Shown one piece after another: positions 34,151 to 43,178 of a stretch of DNA of 64,000 bases. Within the stretch, counting starts at the first letter, position 1; each line of letters opens with the position of its first letter. Made by a program: the position numbers and the translations under genes. The notes under the pieces are model-generated. The model made no database searches. It was not told where the DNA came from and saw only the letters and a list, made by a program, of their open reading frames with translations. The stretch lies in contig OY969431.1 of assembly GCA_963699305.1 (NCBI GenBank), positions 1,240,001-1,304,000 of the forward strand, in the 5' to 3' direction. The DNA is from JBGQAS01 sp963699305. Its GTDB lineage: Bacteria; Chloroflexota; Anaerolineae; Anaerolineales; Anaerolineaceae.

Positions 34151-35098
34151 TCAAGATGCGGGGGCGACTTTCCATGTGGTTTGAGTTCGCATCATAGCAT
34201 TTAATATAACCAATAACTTCCGCATGCAAGCTACAATAGCGACTTTTGGTAACTTGCCTGCTTCAATCAGGTTTTTGTAATGAGCCTTAATTACTGGATT
34301 GCACCAAGTAGCAGTCAGCGTGGCCATATACAAAACGCAACGCACATCTGCTCGACCGCCTTTCGTCCTTCGTCTACCTCGTTTGTTGCCACTGTCATTG
34401 TTGAATGGGGCTGTACCCACTAGAGCAGCAATCTGTTTGCGGTTACAAACACCAAGTTCAGGTAGGGTTGCAATCAACGTCGCGGCAGTGATTTTACCAA
34501 CGCCAGGTGTGCTAATCAACAAAGCTTTCTTTTGCTTGATCTCTGGGGTATTCTTTGTCAGCTGGTCGATCTCTCTATCCAGTTCAGCTAGTTGCTCTTT
34601 TAGCGAAGTAATTATGCTTTCAATGTACTCACGAATATCCGGATCTACATTTTCGAGACGATTTCTTTCAGCTGTGAGCATATCCAAGACCTGTTTACGC
34701 CGCTTGAGCAAGGCTGCAAGGTGTTTTTCAACATCTCCTGGAAGGATGGTCAGGCGCGGGTTGGCTTTTTCGCCAAAATATGCCAGTACTTTGGCATCCA
34801 TTTTGTCTGTCTTGGCAAACCAATTCATACCTTCGGCGTATCTTCGTACTCGAAGTGGATTTACGTGAGATATGGGCAATCTTGCCGTGCATAACTCCTT
34901 GACTAACCGGGCCTCGTATCCGCCGGTCGCTTCCACCACGATTCGTTGCGGCCCAACAGCTTTCAACTGCTGGGACAAGCTGGTAATGCCGTCTGCGTCG
35001 TTCAGCACACGCCATGTCCGATCTGCAGGTTGGATTGCAACATCCAGCCATTTTTTGGAAACATCGATCCCTGCGTAGTACAACTTTGCTTCTGCCAT
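34151..35098 (-). CDS. IS110-family transposase (DEDD recombinase)
   Basis: 315 residues. The N-terminal RuvC-like DEDD domain has YYAGIDVSKKWLDVAI (Asp about 11), VVEATGGYEARLV (Glu about 60) and KTDKMDAKVLAYF (two Asp, about 97-100). A coiled-coil stretch follows (about 120-185). The C-terminal Transposase_20 domain has LLISTPGVGKITAATLIA and LVGTAPFNNDSGNKRGRRR, whose Ser is the expected nucleophile. IS110 enzymes recombine circular donor and target using a bridge RNA. The RNA lies upstream of the ORF, as in the IS110 group (IS1111 elements have it downstream). No frameshift; the start ATG is at 35098. Confidence 0.95.
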   Translation of the reverse strand: MAEAKLYYAGIDVSKKWLDVAIQPADRTWRVLNDADGITSLSQQLKAVGPQRIVVEATGGYEARLVKELCTARLPISHVNPLRVRRYAEGMNWFAKTDKMDAKVLAYFGEKANPRLTILPGDVEKHLAALLKRRKQVLDMLTAERNRLENVDPDIREYIESIITSLKEQLAELDREIDQLTKNTPEIKQKKALLISTPGVGKITAATLIATLPELGVCNRKQIAALVGTAPFNNDSGNKRGRRRTKGGRADVRCVLYMATLTATWCNPVIKAHYKNLIEAGKLPKVAIVACMRKLLVILNAMMRTQTTWKVAPAS

Positions 35099-35122
35099 TA
35101 TGCGCTCGCTTTCATGTTGTTT

Positions 35123-35247
35123 GCCCGTCCTAGTAGAATACGGTCTTCAAGACCACACAACTGTTCGGGCTATCATGTATTTAGACACGGCGACCTGCGC
35201 TTGGGGACGGTCTCTTAGGACCGAGGGGATAACGGTCTACCGTGTCC
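35123..35247 (-). ncRNA. IS110 bridge RNA (target- and donor-binding loops)
   Basis: Two stem-internal-loop-hairpin domains in transposase sense. Domain 1: GGACACGG (35247-35240) pairs with CCGTGTCT (35190-35183); the inner hairpin is CGGTC-CTAAGA-GACCG. Its 5' loop has ATCCCCT (35230-35224), identical to left target plus core at 35270-35264. Its 3' loop has GTCCCCAAG (35208-35200), complementary to core plus right target CTTGGGGGC at 34135-34127 with one G-U pair. Domain 2: GCCCG (35170-35166) pairs with CGGGC (35127-35123); the inner hairpin is GGTCT-TGA-AGACC. Its 5' loop has ACAGTTG (35164-35158), identical to the right-end DNA at 34142-34136. Its 3' loop has TACTAG (35135-35130), complementary to core plus left end CTAGTA at 35265-35260. 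Exact transcript ends are unknown. Confidence 0.88.
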
Positions 35248-35263
35248 TTTCCTTAATCATACT

Positions 35264-35295
35264 AGGGGATGCTGTATATACGTATAATACAAAGT
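35264..35295. repeat. repeat copy C, right half
   Basis: AGGGGATGCTGTATATACG followed by TATAATACAAAG, matching GGGGTATTATGTGTATAG and AAAATACAAAG of copy B. The rest of the stretch up to 35390 has no feature apart from the upstream region of the acetyltransferase gene. Confidence 0.7.
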
Positions 35296-35390
35296 TGAGA
35301 GGGGGATGATGACAACCTCAACCAGCATGTAAGCACAGCTTGCACGTAGCACAGTGGCTTGCTATACTGTGAGCAGCGGAGAATTACGAC

Positions 35391-36344
35391 ATGGATATAT
35401 GCGAATTCACATCTGTGGATTACCCGTCCATTGTGGATATTCACAAAAGCCTGAACATCGTTTGGCCAGAACAGCCCCAGACGCCGGAAGGCTGGGCCTC
35501 AGCCGACCAGAATCTGAGTCCGAAAACGAAATACAAACGCTGGGTCGCGAATGAAAACGGTCGCGTGGTAGGATTTGCCTCATATATCAAAAGTCCCTGG
35601 AGTTATCCACCGGAAAGTTGCAATATAAATGTAGAAGTAAATCCCGATTTTCAACGCCGCGGAATCGGCTCGGCTCTCTATGATCATGTAATAGACGAAG
35701 TGCATACTTTTAATCCACCTGCGTTACGCGCCGATGCTTTCACCAACTTGCCGCAGGGATTTGCCTTCCTGCAAAAACACGGTTTCTATGAAGCCTTTCG
35801 CGAGACGCCGGTCCACCTGGATGTAAAGGCTTTCGATTCGAGCCCGTATGCCGGCCTTGAGCCGAGGTTGAAAGCGGAAGGGATCGTCATCAAAAATATG
35901 TGCGAACTCAAATCGGATCCAGATCGCGATAGAAAGATCTACAACCTGATGTGCGAGGTGGATCAAGACCTTCCACACGAAGGGGATGGACCGAACCTGG
36001 AGCCGCCTTTCGATGATTGGGTGGGGTGGCTGAATAGCCCATCTGTGTTGCCAGAGGCGTATTTCATCGCCACGCGCGGGGATGAGTATATCGGAATGAG
36101 AGAATTAAGCCGATACTCCAATGACGCCCTGCTGGGAGGGCTGCTCGGAACCCGGCGTGAATACCGTAAGCGCGGCATCGGTCTGGCAATGCAACTGCGC
36201 GGCATCGTTTATGCCAGGGAACGCGGTTATCATTTTCTTAAGACATGCACCGCGGTGCAGAATTTTCCGATGCAAAACCTGTTCAACAAGCTGGGTTATG
36301 CCCGTGACCCGGAGTGGCAGCAATGCCAGAAGGATGTCGTGTAA
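35391..36344 (+). CDS. two-domain GNAT-family N-acetyltransferase
   Basis: 317 residues made of two GNAT folds. The N-terminal domain has the acetyl-CoA loop VEVNPDFQRRGIGSALYDHV (Q/RxxGxG/A, about residue 90) and the C-terminal domain has TRREYRKRGIGLAMQLRGI (about residue 262), with FNKLGYARDPEW at the end. Cytosolic; the acceptor substrate is unknown (amine, aminoglycoside-like or protein N-terminus are all possible). Start ATG 35391; the SD is GAG-rich but weak. By eye its third-position GC is higher than that of its neighbours and it sits just beyond the IS element, so acquisition by transfer is possible. Confidence 0.85.
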   Translation: MDICEFTSVDYPSIVDIHKSLNIVWPEQPQTPEGWASADQNLSPKTKYKRWVANENGRVVGFASYIKSPWSYPPESCNINVEVNPDFQRRGIGSALYDHVIDEVHTFNPPALRADAFTNLPQGFAFLQKHGFYEAFRETPVHLDVKAFDSSPYAGLEPRLKAEGIVIKNMCELKSDPDRDRKIYNLMCEVDQDLPHEGDGPNLEPPFDDWVGWLNSPSVLPEAYFIATRGDEYIGMRELSRYSNDALLGGLLGTRREYRKRGIGLAMQLRGIVYARERGYHFLKTCTAVQNFPMQNLFNKLGYARDPEWQQCQKDVV

Positions 36345-36685
36345 CACAGGGGAATATTCAACGAACGGCTTGTAATAGTAGTACTCAAGGCATAGAAATT
36401 GACAACGAAAACGGCATAAAATCACCTGACTGTATTTCCCCGATTGCTCACGATGGTAACTGGTGTTGGGAAGCACGCACATCTTTTCTCCATTGATACA
36501 TCCGCGCGGTGCTCCCAGGCGCACTCGAACACCATCCCCCTCTGCAGACTTTTTTTGATCAAAAAACAACTGCCTATCTGGCAAGTCGCTGTTCCGCAGG
36601 GAGAACTTTATTTACAAGACTCTCCATTATTGGACCATAATAACGAGTGGATATCATAGAGACGGATGAATCAGATTATACAAAA
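36345..36685. other. intergenic stretch without recognisable feature
   Basis: About 340 bp between the acetyltransferase gene and the tRNA-Glu terminator. It contains a TTTTTTGATCAAAAAA palindrome (near 36550-36566) but no convincing reading frame, tRNA or promoter. A minus-strand open frame overlapping the acetyltransferase 3' end is its shadow. Confidence 0.5.
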
Positions 36686-36717
36686 AGACCACCTGGAATC
36701 ATTGTTCCAAATGGTCT
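36686..36717 (-). terminator. terminator downstream of tRNA-Glu
   Basis: On the minus strand AGACCA..TGGAA-CAATGA-TTCCA..TGGTCT followed by TTTTTG, beginning 12 nt after the tRNA 3' end. Confidence 0.75.
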
Positions 36718-36728
36718 ATATGTTCCAG

Positions 36729-36800
36729 TGCCCCCAAGGAGACTCGAACTCCTGTTATAGCCTTGAAAGGGCTGTGTCCTAACCACTAGACCATGGGGGC
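36729..36800 (-). tRNA. tRNA-Glu (anticodon TTC)
   Basis: 72-nt cloverleaf: acceptor GCCCCCA/TGGGGGC, D arm around GTCTAGTGGTTAGGAC, anticodon arm AGCC-CTTTCAA-GGCT with TTC at the anticodon, T arm GGAGTTCGAGTCTCC, discriminator A. The 3' CCA is not encoded. Confidence 0.95.
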
Positions 36801-36855
36801 AACGGGACAGAATTTTACCATCAGCATCCAGATGGGTCAAGCATAATTGAAATAT

Positions 36856-39771
36856 TTACTTTCTCTCATTATCCAATGCGATAATGGTCTGATCATAGAT
36901 TTCCTTCAGATGCTTAATAACCTTGCCAAGAGCCTCCCAATCATTTTTTTCTACTTCGATTTCAATTTCATGACAAATGGAAGATAATTCCGTTGCACCT
37001 AAATTGGAACTCGAACCCTTAAGACTATGAGTAGCTTTCTTCAAATCATTTCCATTCTTCTGTTGATAATTTTCCTCTATTTGTGCAAGAGTTTTTATGG
37101 ATTCTTTCTTGTAAACATCGATCATTTCTGTGAGGAAGTCAGCTTCTCCTTCATTTTGAAGGTCTCGGATGTTCCCCAGGATTTCTTTGTTTAAAATAGT
37201 TTTCATTTCTAAACCCTCGTTTTTCATCGGAATTGTTTGATTATCATGCAAATGTTTGACTCGTTCGATAGTGTCCTGCAAAGCACGCATTGTAACAGGC
37301 TTACTAATATACTCATCCATCCCAGCATCAATGCAAATTTGCCGGTCCCCCTCCATTGCAGATGCTGTCATCGCAATGATTGGCATATGGGTTCCGGTTT
37401 TTTTCTCAGCTACACGTATCTCTCTGGTGGCAGTATATCCATCCATTTCCGGCATTTGCCCATCCATTAGAACAAAAGAATATTTTCGCGAATCATTTTC
37501 CAGGATTTCTACTGCTTTTTTCCCGTTATCTGCAATATCAACAAAATATCCCAATTTCTTTAGCTGGACACTCGCAAGTTTTTGGTTTGCCAGATTATCC
37601 TCAACAAGTAGAACTGTCTCTTTATTAATTACCTCGCCATGCTTTAATTCAACGGGGATTTTTTCTCCCTCATTGGGCACTGCTTGACCTAAATTACCGT
37701 GGGATTCTTTAGCTGTCAGCGATGCAATTGCATCAAATAAAACAGATTGTTTTAGTGGCTTCGTCAGATAAGTTGAAAATCCGCTCTTGAATGCCATATC
37801 GCTTAATCCCCGTTGTTCATAAGCAGTCAAAAGAATAAATTTTGTTCCTTTGGTTTTCGAGATTTGAGAACAACGTTTGATAAGTTCAAAACCATTCAAA
37901 TCAGGCATTTGGTAATCAATAATTGCGACATTAAAAGGTTCGTCGTGATCTTCTGCATCTTTAAATAGTTGTAACGCGCTTGTTCCATCGGTTGCAACCT
38001 TGGGGTTCATTCTCCAACTGGTCAAATATCGATTAATTATTTCACAATGGTTTTTATTGTCATCTATAACAAGAACTTTCAATCCTTCAAGGGTTAGAAA
38101 TCGACTTTTTACTCCAGTAATAGAAGGCAATTTTACCTTCCTTGGACGGAAGGTAAATGTAAATGTCGACCCCTTTCCTACTTTGCTGGTAAACCCGATT
38201 TCTCCACCCATCAACTGAACGATCTTTTTTGAAATTGCAAGTCCTAATCCTGTCCCACCATATCTCCTTGTGGTACTCCCATCAGCTTGCGAGAATGGCT
38301 GAAACAGGATTTTTTGCCCTTCTGGTGAAATTCCAATACCGCTATCCTTAACGGAAATCTTTATGGTGACTGTTTCTTCCGTTTGATCTTCAGATTCTGC
38401 AGAAACTAGAATATCACCTCTTTCAGTGAATTTGATTGCATTGGAGATAAAATTAATTAGTACTTGCTTAAACCGTACTGGATCTCCTTGAATAAGTACT
38501 GGGATTTGCGTGTCAATATAAGACATCAACGTAAGTCCTTTTTCGTGAGCCTTTGCAGCAAATAGATCGATGGCTGCTTCCATGGTTTGGGCAAAGTCAA
38601 ATGCTATGTTTTCGAGTGTGACTTTGCCAGCTTCGATTTTGGAAAAATCCAAAATGTCATTGATGAGCGATAGCAGAATTTGCCCCGAGTCGCGAACAAC
38701 AGTCGCATATTCTGATTGTTCGCTGGATAAGGTTGTATCCAGCAACAGCTCGGACATGCCAATGACCGCATTCAAAGGTGTTCTGATCTCATGGCTCATC
38801 GTAGCCAGAAATTCGGATTTCAATCGCACGGCTTCTAATGCCTGATCCCTTGCTTCAGCAAGAGCCTTACTGTTGCGCGTAATTTCATCGGCGAAACCTT
38901 TGATCTTTGTCAGGTATTGCTCACGCTCCAATTCGACGCCAATCCATTGTGCCATCAAACGAAGGAATTCCACATCTACAGTCGAGAACGAAATAGGGCG
39001 TGAATGAGAGCTGATAAAAGAAATGGTCCCGTAAGGTTTTCGATCTACCTCAATCCGTGTTCCAAGAAACGCTTTTACCTGAATTTCTTTGAGGAAAGAT
39101 CGATGCTTCGGTTCTGTCTCAACGATATTATCCAATGCAATCGGTTTATCCGATTGGATTGTTTCTTCAATAATCGAATTTCGTAGATCTTGCTCCATCC
39201 CTGCATACAGTTTCATACCCCTCGAATGTGCTTCCTGAACAATATATTTCAACCCTTTGACTTGTGTGACGAATCCGGCTTCAGAGTCAAAGTGCCGACA
39301 ACCCATCATCAGCAAGCTTCGTAATTTGTCCGAGAACGCCATCCCTTGTGATGCTGTAATGGCATACAATCCACGTATGGATTCTTCACTTCTGCGGAGA
39401 AGGCTCTCAGAAACTTTGCTTTCCGTGATGTCAAATATAAGGTTTATCACCCCGACGATTTTTCCAGATGCATCTTTAAGGGGTTCCAAATACACCTGAA
39501 TCGGAATCCCTTCCAAATACATTTCAAAGGAAACGCGCACGCCTCCCAATGCAGCCTTATTTGCTCTCATTAATTCTTCATTATCGGCTGTTGTTTTAAT
39601 AAGCTTGTCTATAGCTTCTTGCTTCGTTATCCCTAAGGTTTTTAATCCACTTCCTTTAATGGAAACAATTTTCATGTTTTCATTAACCATAATTAAAATG
39701 GCGGGAAGCTGATCCAGCATTAGTATTAGGACTGCTTGATTTTCCCTTAAACTTTTCTTCAGCTTGATCAT
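36856..39771 (-). CDS. hybrid histidine kinase, catalytic/phosphorelay part (third frame segment)
   Basis: 971 residues in this frame. Order: PAS (about 10-115), GAF (about 140-285), coiled linker, HisKA with FLATMSHEIRTPLNAVIG (phospho-His about 327), HATPase_c (N-box FISNAIKFTERG, G1 DSGIGISPEG, G2 GGTGLGLAISKK). Two receiver domains follow (VLVIDDNKNH with acceptor Asp in AIIDYQMPD; LLVEDNLANQ with VLMDGQMPEMDG), then a C-terminal HPt domain (ATHSLKGSSSNLGA). All phosphorelay residues are intact. The true N-terminus lies in the frames at 39683-40189 and 40207-42255: an extra T near 39749-39751 separates it from the middle segment. No output gene is adjacent, so the relay partner is elsewhere. 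Confidence 0.92.
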   Translation of the reverse strand: MIKLKKSLRENQAVLILMLDQLPAILIMVNENMKIVSIKGSGLKTLGITKQEAIDKLIKTTADNEELMRANKAALGGVRVSFEMYLEGIPIQVYLEPLKDASGKIVGVINLIFDITESKVSESLLRRSEESIRGLYAITASQGMAFSDKLRSLLMMGCRHFDSEAGFVTQVKGLKYIVQEAHSRGMKLYAGMEQDLRNSIIEETIQSDKPIALDNIVETEPKHRSFLKEIQVKAFLGTRIEVDRKPYGTISFISSHSRPISFSTVDVEFLRLMAQWIGVELEREQYLTKIKGFADEITRNSKALAEARDQALEAVRLKSEFLATMSHEIRTPLNAVIGMSELLLDTTLSSEQSEYATVVRDSGQILLSLINDILDFSKIEAGKVTLENIAFDFAQTMEAAIDLFAAKAHEKGLTLMSYIDTQIPVLIQGDPVRFKQVLINFISNAIKFTERGDILVSAESEDQTEETVTIKISVKDSGIGISPEGQKILFQPFSQADGSTTRRYGGTGLGLAISKKIVQLMGGEIGFTSKVGKGSTFTFTFRPRKVKLPSITGVKSRFLTLEGLKVLVIDDNKNHCEIINRYLTSWRMNPKVATDGTSALQLFKDAEDHDEPFNVAIIDYQMPDLNGFELIKRCSQISKTKGTKFILLTAYEQRGLSDMAFKSGFSTYLTKPLKQSVLFDAIASLTAKESHGNLGQAVPNEGEKIPVELKHGEVINKETVLLVEDNLANQKLASVQLKKLGYFVDIADNGKKAVEILENDSRKYSFVLMDGQMPEMDGYTATREIRVAEKKTGTHMPIIAMTASAMEGDRQICIDAGMDEYISKPVTMRALQDTIERVKHLHDNQTIPMKNEGLEMKTILNKEILGNIRDLQNEGEADFLTEMIDVYKKESIKTLAQIEENYQQKNGNDLKKATHSLKGSSSNLGATELSSICHEIEIEVEKNDWEALGKVIKHLKEIYDQTIIALDNERK

Positions 39772-40189
39772 GCTCCTCGGTTAATGCCAAAGAAGTAAGT
39801 GCTATTTTTAATAACGAAATCTCAGTATCATCCCATATATTTTCATTGCTACAATTATCAAAACCGATGAATCCGATGAATTGATCGTCATGCATTAAAG
39901 GCATGATAAGAACTGCTTTAATGTCTTTCGCATGCCTTAGTTCAAGATCAGCAGGATACCCAGTTATGATCTCTCCCCGTCTTAATTGTTCATACCAATC
40001 CAATTTCTCATCAAAATTGATAGTTCTCGGCCAGATTTCTTCCTTTAATTTTTTTGATTTATGTTTTTCCCATTGCACAACCCTGTCAGAAAGCCTGCTT
40101 CCATCTCCGCCTATGCGATTTAGAAAATAGTAAACACGATCGGCATTGGAAACTTTTCCAAGCAAAGCAAGTACTCGTTTTAAAGCCAC
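39683..40189 (-). CDS. hybrid histidine kinase, middle GAF segment (second frame)
   Basis: A GAF-type sensor domain (ADRVYYFLNRIG; LIMPLMHDDQFIGFIGFDNC; EISLLKIALTSLALTEEHDQAEEK) that belongs between the other two kinase segments. In this frame the sequence also extends upstream as YLAALVEIQSILLGYKERNV, past the first possible start, showing continuity with the 40207-42255 frame. Its last about 20 residues after EEKF are out-of-frame noise; the correct continuation EEKLRENQAVLILM is in the next frame. Not an independent gene. Confidence 0.8.
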   Translation of the reverse strand: MALKRVLALLGKVSNADRVYYFLNRIGGDGSRLSDRVVQWEKHKSKKLKEEIWPRTINFDEKLDWYEQLRRGEIITGYPADLELRHAKDIKAVLIMPLMHDDQFIGFIGFDNCSNENIWDDTEISLLKIALTSLALTEEHDQAEEKFKGKSSSPNTNAGSASRHFNYG

Positions 40190-40206
40190 ATTTCTTTCTT
40201 TATAAC

Positions 40207-42255
40207 CTAGCAGTATCGATTGAATTTCGACAAGCGCTGCCAGGTATCGTTCTCTTTTTCCAATGTATGTTCGACAGCTTTACGATGCCCTAATTCATTC
40301 TGTACTTCTTCATACAACCTTAATATTTCAACGGATTGACAAGCTACCAGTGAGATCCGAACCGCCGTTTCAACTTCTTCTTCTGTGAACTTTCTTGGAG
40401 CGAGAGATCCTAATAATACCGTTCCAATTACATCTTCATGAATAATCAAAGGCAAGATTAAAATTGAAATGATCCCTATTCGTTTCAGAATTGGGCGAAA
40501 ACTTATAAGTGCAGGATCATTTTGAGCATCATTTACTGCGATAGGTTGTTTATGACGAATGGCTTCCAAGAATACAGGATTATTATTAAACTCAAACACT
40601 TCACCCAAGATTGATGGGCGTCTATTATTCCCATATTCGGCTACCATATTAATCTTGCTCTTTTCAGCATCCGCCAATCCCATTGATGTTTGTGGTACAT
40701 TAAGCGCTCTCGCAAATTCCTTACAAATAACGTTGTAGATAGCCTTTGAATCAAATGATGAGGTCGCTGCGGACAATATCCGGTTTATGATGAGTGTTTC
40801 GTCAAGTTGATATTGCAGCTGTTTTTCCATTAACTTGCGTTCCGACATATCCCGGATAAACATGTAAATCAGAATTTGATCGTTAATCTTCAATGAGTTT
40901 ATTGAAAGATCTACTATTTTCGAAATTCCGGTCTTGCTCTTTGTTTCCAATTCAGTAATAAAACCGGGCTTATTCTCCTGAATAACGCGAATCTTTTTTA
41001 CTACTTCAACCGTTTTTTCTTTGGAGATTATCTTCCATAATAACTCTTCAAAATTCAGTCCTTTTTTGGCTTTTCCCTTTATTTCAAAGAAATCAAAAAA
41101 TGCAGGGTTTGCATCCAATACTGATAAATTTTCCGGTTCTATCAACGCAAAACCTTCTTTCGCTTGATTAACCAGATTGAAATAAATCTCTTGTTGGATT
41201 AACGCTTTTTGACTCTTGGTTCTTGCTTCTAATAGGACTTTTTCCAGTGGATGCTTGATATCCTCAAGTGCATCCAGGGAAATTCTCCGTAAAGGTTTTT
41301 CTCCACGATCAATTTCAGATAATTCAGATGGGTAGAATAACTCTTTCCGTAATTTCCCTAGTGGTCGGATCACCTGGCGTTCAAATAATAATATATACAA
41401 CAAGGTTAATCCGATTCCAAAAATAGAACTGATTGTGATGACGTAAAAAAGGCTGGCTCTTCCCTGTTGGAAAATATCACGCGGATGATCAAATTGAAAA
41501 ATAATTTCAGGGTCCTTGTTAATGCCATTAATGAACAAGAAACCTGAAATGATCTCCGCTGATCCTAATTGGATTAATACATTGGCATCCTTGGGTTTTA
41601 ATCGTAGTAAGCGATCAAAATTGGATCGATTGGTTTGGCTGGAAAGTAAATGAACTGATAGATTCGTCATGCTTGAAAATTTTTCAAGGAGGACCGGATC
41701 GATTTCCCGTGCCAAGATCAAGAATCCGTTAGCCGGTCCAGACCCATCCGAGTGAGTGATGGCGTGACTTACGATCAGAAAAGCACCTTGGGGCAGTGCT
41801 ATGATAGTTTGTTTCGGAGTAAGAACATCCAAAAGGCCGGACTCTTTATTTAAATATTGCTGCATTTCCTCTGGAAAATTGGTAAACTGACCGCGCAGAT
41901 AATCGGCTCCTTCCGCTCGAATGATTTTCCCATCTAAATCTACATAGGCAATGAATTTTAGTTGAAGAGTCTTATATGTAGAAATTGCCCAATTATCCTG
42001 CCAATAATCTGGATATTCTCCAGCTGCAAATAAATAGGAATCATCCCACATCGCCCAATCTTCGTTCGTACGTTCCATTTCTTGGAGTTCGGATTGAATC
42101 AGATTTTCAATCTTGCCAGAGTTTTGAATTACGTCCTGTTTTTCCAGTTCCGTGAACCGATGTGTAAAAATGATCGTCGTAATAAGGGAACTTACCAATA
42201 GCAAAATGAGCGTCGAACCTACGATCAATAAGATGGTTTTCACACGAATCGACAT
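40207..42255 (-). CDS. hybrid histidine kinase, N-terminal sensor part (first frame)
   Basis: 682 residues with the real start ATG 42255. Transmembrane helix at about 7-30, extracytoplasmic CHASE4 domain (RTNEDWAMWDDSYLF, about residue 62), second helix at about 275-297, linker, PAS (ALIEPENLSVLDANPAFFDFF, positions about 370-390), then a GAF domain (LNVPQTSMGLAD; LILPLIIHEDVIGTVLLGS). After TLEKEN the frame is lost near 40245-40248, where one base is missing. Rejoined, the full protein would be roughly 1800 residues: CHASE4-PAS-GAF-GAF-PAS-GAF-HisKA-HATPase-REC-REC-HPt. Confidence 0.88.
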   Translation of the reverse strand: MSIRVKTILLIVGSTLILLLVSSLITTIIFTHRFTELEKQDVIQNSGKIENLIQSELQEMERTNEDWAMWDDSYLFAAGEYPDYWQDNWAISTYKTLQLKFIAYVDLDGKIIRAEGADYLRGQFTNFPEEMQQYLNKESGLLDVLTPKQTIIALPQGAFLIVSHAITHSDGSGPANGFLILAREIDPVLLEKFSSMTNLSVHLLSSQTNRSNFDRLLRLKPKDANVLIQLGSAEIISGFLFINGINKDPEIIFQFDHPRDIFQQGRASLFYVITISSIFGIGLTLLYILLFERQVIRPLGKLRKELFYPSELSEIDRGEKPLRRISLDALEDIKHPLEKVLLEARTKSQKALIQQEIYFNLVNQAKEGFALIEPENLSVLDANPAFFDFFEIKGKAKKGLNFEELLWKIISKEKTVEVVKKIRVIQENKPGFITELETKSKTGISKIVDLSINSLKINDQILIYMFIRDMSERKLMEKQLQYQLDETLIINRILSAATSSFDSKAIYNVICKEFARALNVPQTSMGLADAEKSKINMVAEYGNNRRPSILGEVFEFNNNPVFLEAIRHKQPIAVNDAQNDPALISFRPILKRIGIISILILPLIIHEDVIGTVLLGSLAPRKFTEEEVETAVRISLVACQSVEILRLYEEVQNELGHRKAVEHTLEKENDTWQRLSKFNRYC

Positions 42256-42436
42256 GTAGTATTACTCCAATAAAAACGCCGAACATTCATCAATCATTTT
42301 TATCGAATAACAAAAATAATGCGGGCGATATTCTTCCGTAAGCTGTGAACTATTATGTAAAACAAGGAAAGTAGTAAATATTCTTAATATGCATGGAGAT
42401 TTCTAATCTGATTATGTCATACATTTGGAAAGTAAG

Positions 42437-43108
42437 TTAACCTGCAAGCGGTAAAATACAGGTTTTATCCTCATATGTTGGATTGTTAATCGCTTTGCTA
42501 ACTGGATAAACCCTCATTAATTCAGGATTGTATCCTCTCATCATCGAATTTAGTACCTTCGGGTCATTTTCCTCAAGCCATTGCCAGCATGAATTTGCAT
42601 CGAGGATCACCGGCATTCGTTCGTGAATCGGAAACACGATACTGTTCGCTGAGCAAGTAATAATTGCGCAAGTATGTAATTCACTGCCTGCGGAGTTTTG
42701 CCAAAGTTCCCAAATCCCTGCAAACACAAATGGTTTTTCATTTTTCAATGTGAACCGAAAGGGCATTGAAGCACTATTGCCCCCCGAGGATCGTTTCCAT
42801 TCATAGAAACCATCCGCCAGGATAAGGCACCTCCGTCGTTGGAAGGCACTTTTAAAGGAAGGCTTTTCCATTATCGTTTCCGATCGCGCGTTGATCAATT
42901 TTGAACCGATGGAAATATCCTTTGCCCAACCAGGAACCAAACCCCACTGAAAAAAATCAACAGTCCTTTTATTTGAATCTGTGAGGACCGCCACTGGTTG
43001 GGAAGGAGCAATATTATATCGAGGGTGCCATTCAGCAGGCATCTCCGGGATCTGAAATTCCATTTGGAGATCAACAGGGTCTACGGACAAAGTAAACCTT
43101 CCACACAT
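42437..43108 (-). CDS. SRAP/YedK-family abasic-site DNA-protein crosslink protein
   Basis: 223 residues from MCGRFTLSVDPVDLQ. ATG 43108 is chosen because Cys2 must become N-terminal, and AGGAGG is 8 nt upstream. HMCES/YedK proteins attach Cys2 covalently to abasic sites in single-stranded DNA and shield them. Conserved residues visible: Cys2, PRYNIAPSQPV (Asn), FFQWGLVPGWAKD, NARSETI, CLILADGFYEWK (Glu) and FPIHERMPVIL (His). All catalytic residues are present. It diverges from the formiminotransferase gene, with overlapping upstream regions. Confidence 0.93.
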   Translation of the reverse strand: MCGRFTLSVDPVDLQMEFQIPEMPAEWHPRYNIAPSQPVAVLTDSNKRTVDFFQWGLVPGWAKDISIGSKLINARSETIMEKPSFKSAFQRRRCLILADGFYEWKRSSGGNSASMPFRFTLKNEKPFVFAGIWELWQNSAGSELHTCAIITCSANSIVFPIHERMPVILDANSCWQWLEENDPKVLNSMMRGYNPELMRVYPVSKAINNPTYEDKTCILPLAG

Positions 43109-43178
43109 GACATACCTCCTGGCATGCGCATTTTTCTTAACGATTATAATAGTGATATTCCTTTGCTTCGAGGTAACT

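Larger units (their letters stand above)
34136..35263 (-). mobile_element. IS110-group insertion sequence with bridge RNA, ends resolved
   Basis: About 1.13 kb. In transposase sense the left end begins AGTATGATTAAGG right after ATCCC-CT, and the right end is ACACAGTTG followed by CT-TGGGGGC. CT is therefore the duplicated core dinucleotide (35264-35265 and 34134-34135). Ends were fixed not by inverted repeats (IS110 elements lack them) but because all four guide segments of the RNA at 35123-35247 match these junctions. Removing the element restores GCATCCCCTTGGGGGC, a copy of the CCCCAAGGGG repeat. The transposase is intact, so the element may be active. Confidence 0.88.

Noticed and set aside
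36500..36540. tRNA-like stretch near GGCGCACTCGAACACC
   Set aside because: A T-arm-like sequence can be imagined, but no acceptor or anticodon arm can be built around it.
36105..36584. 159-codon minus-strand frame over the acetyltransferase 3' end
   Set aside because: Overlaps a well-supported gene, lacks an SD and shows no family motif.
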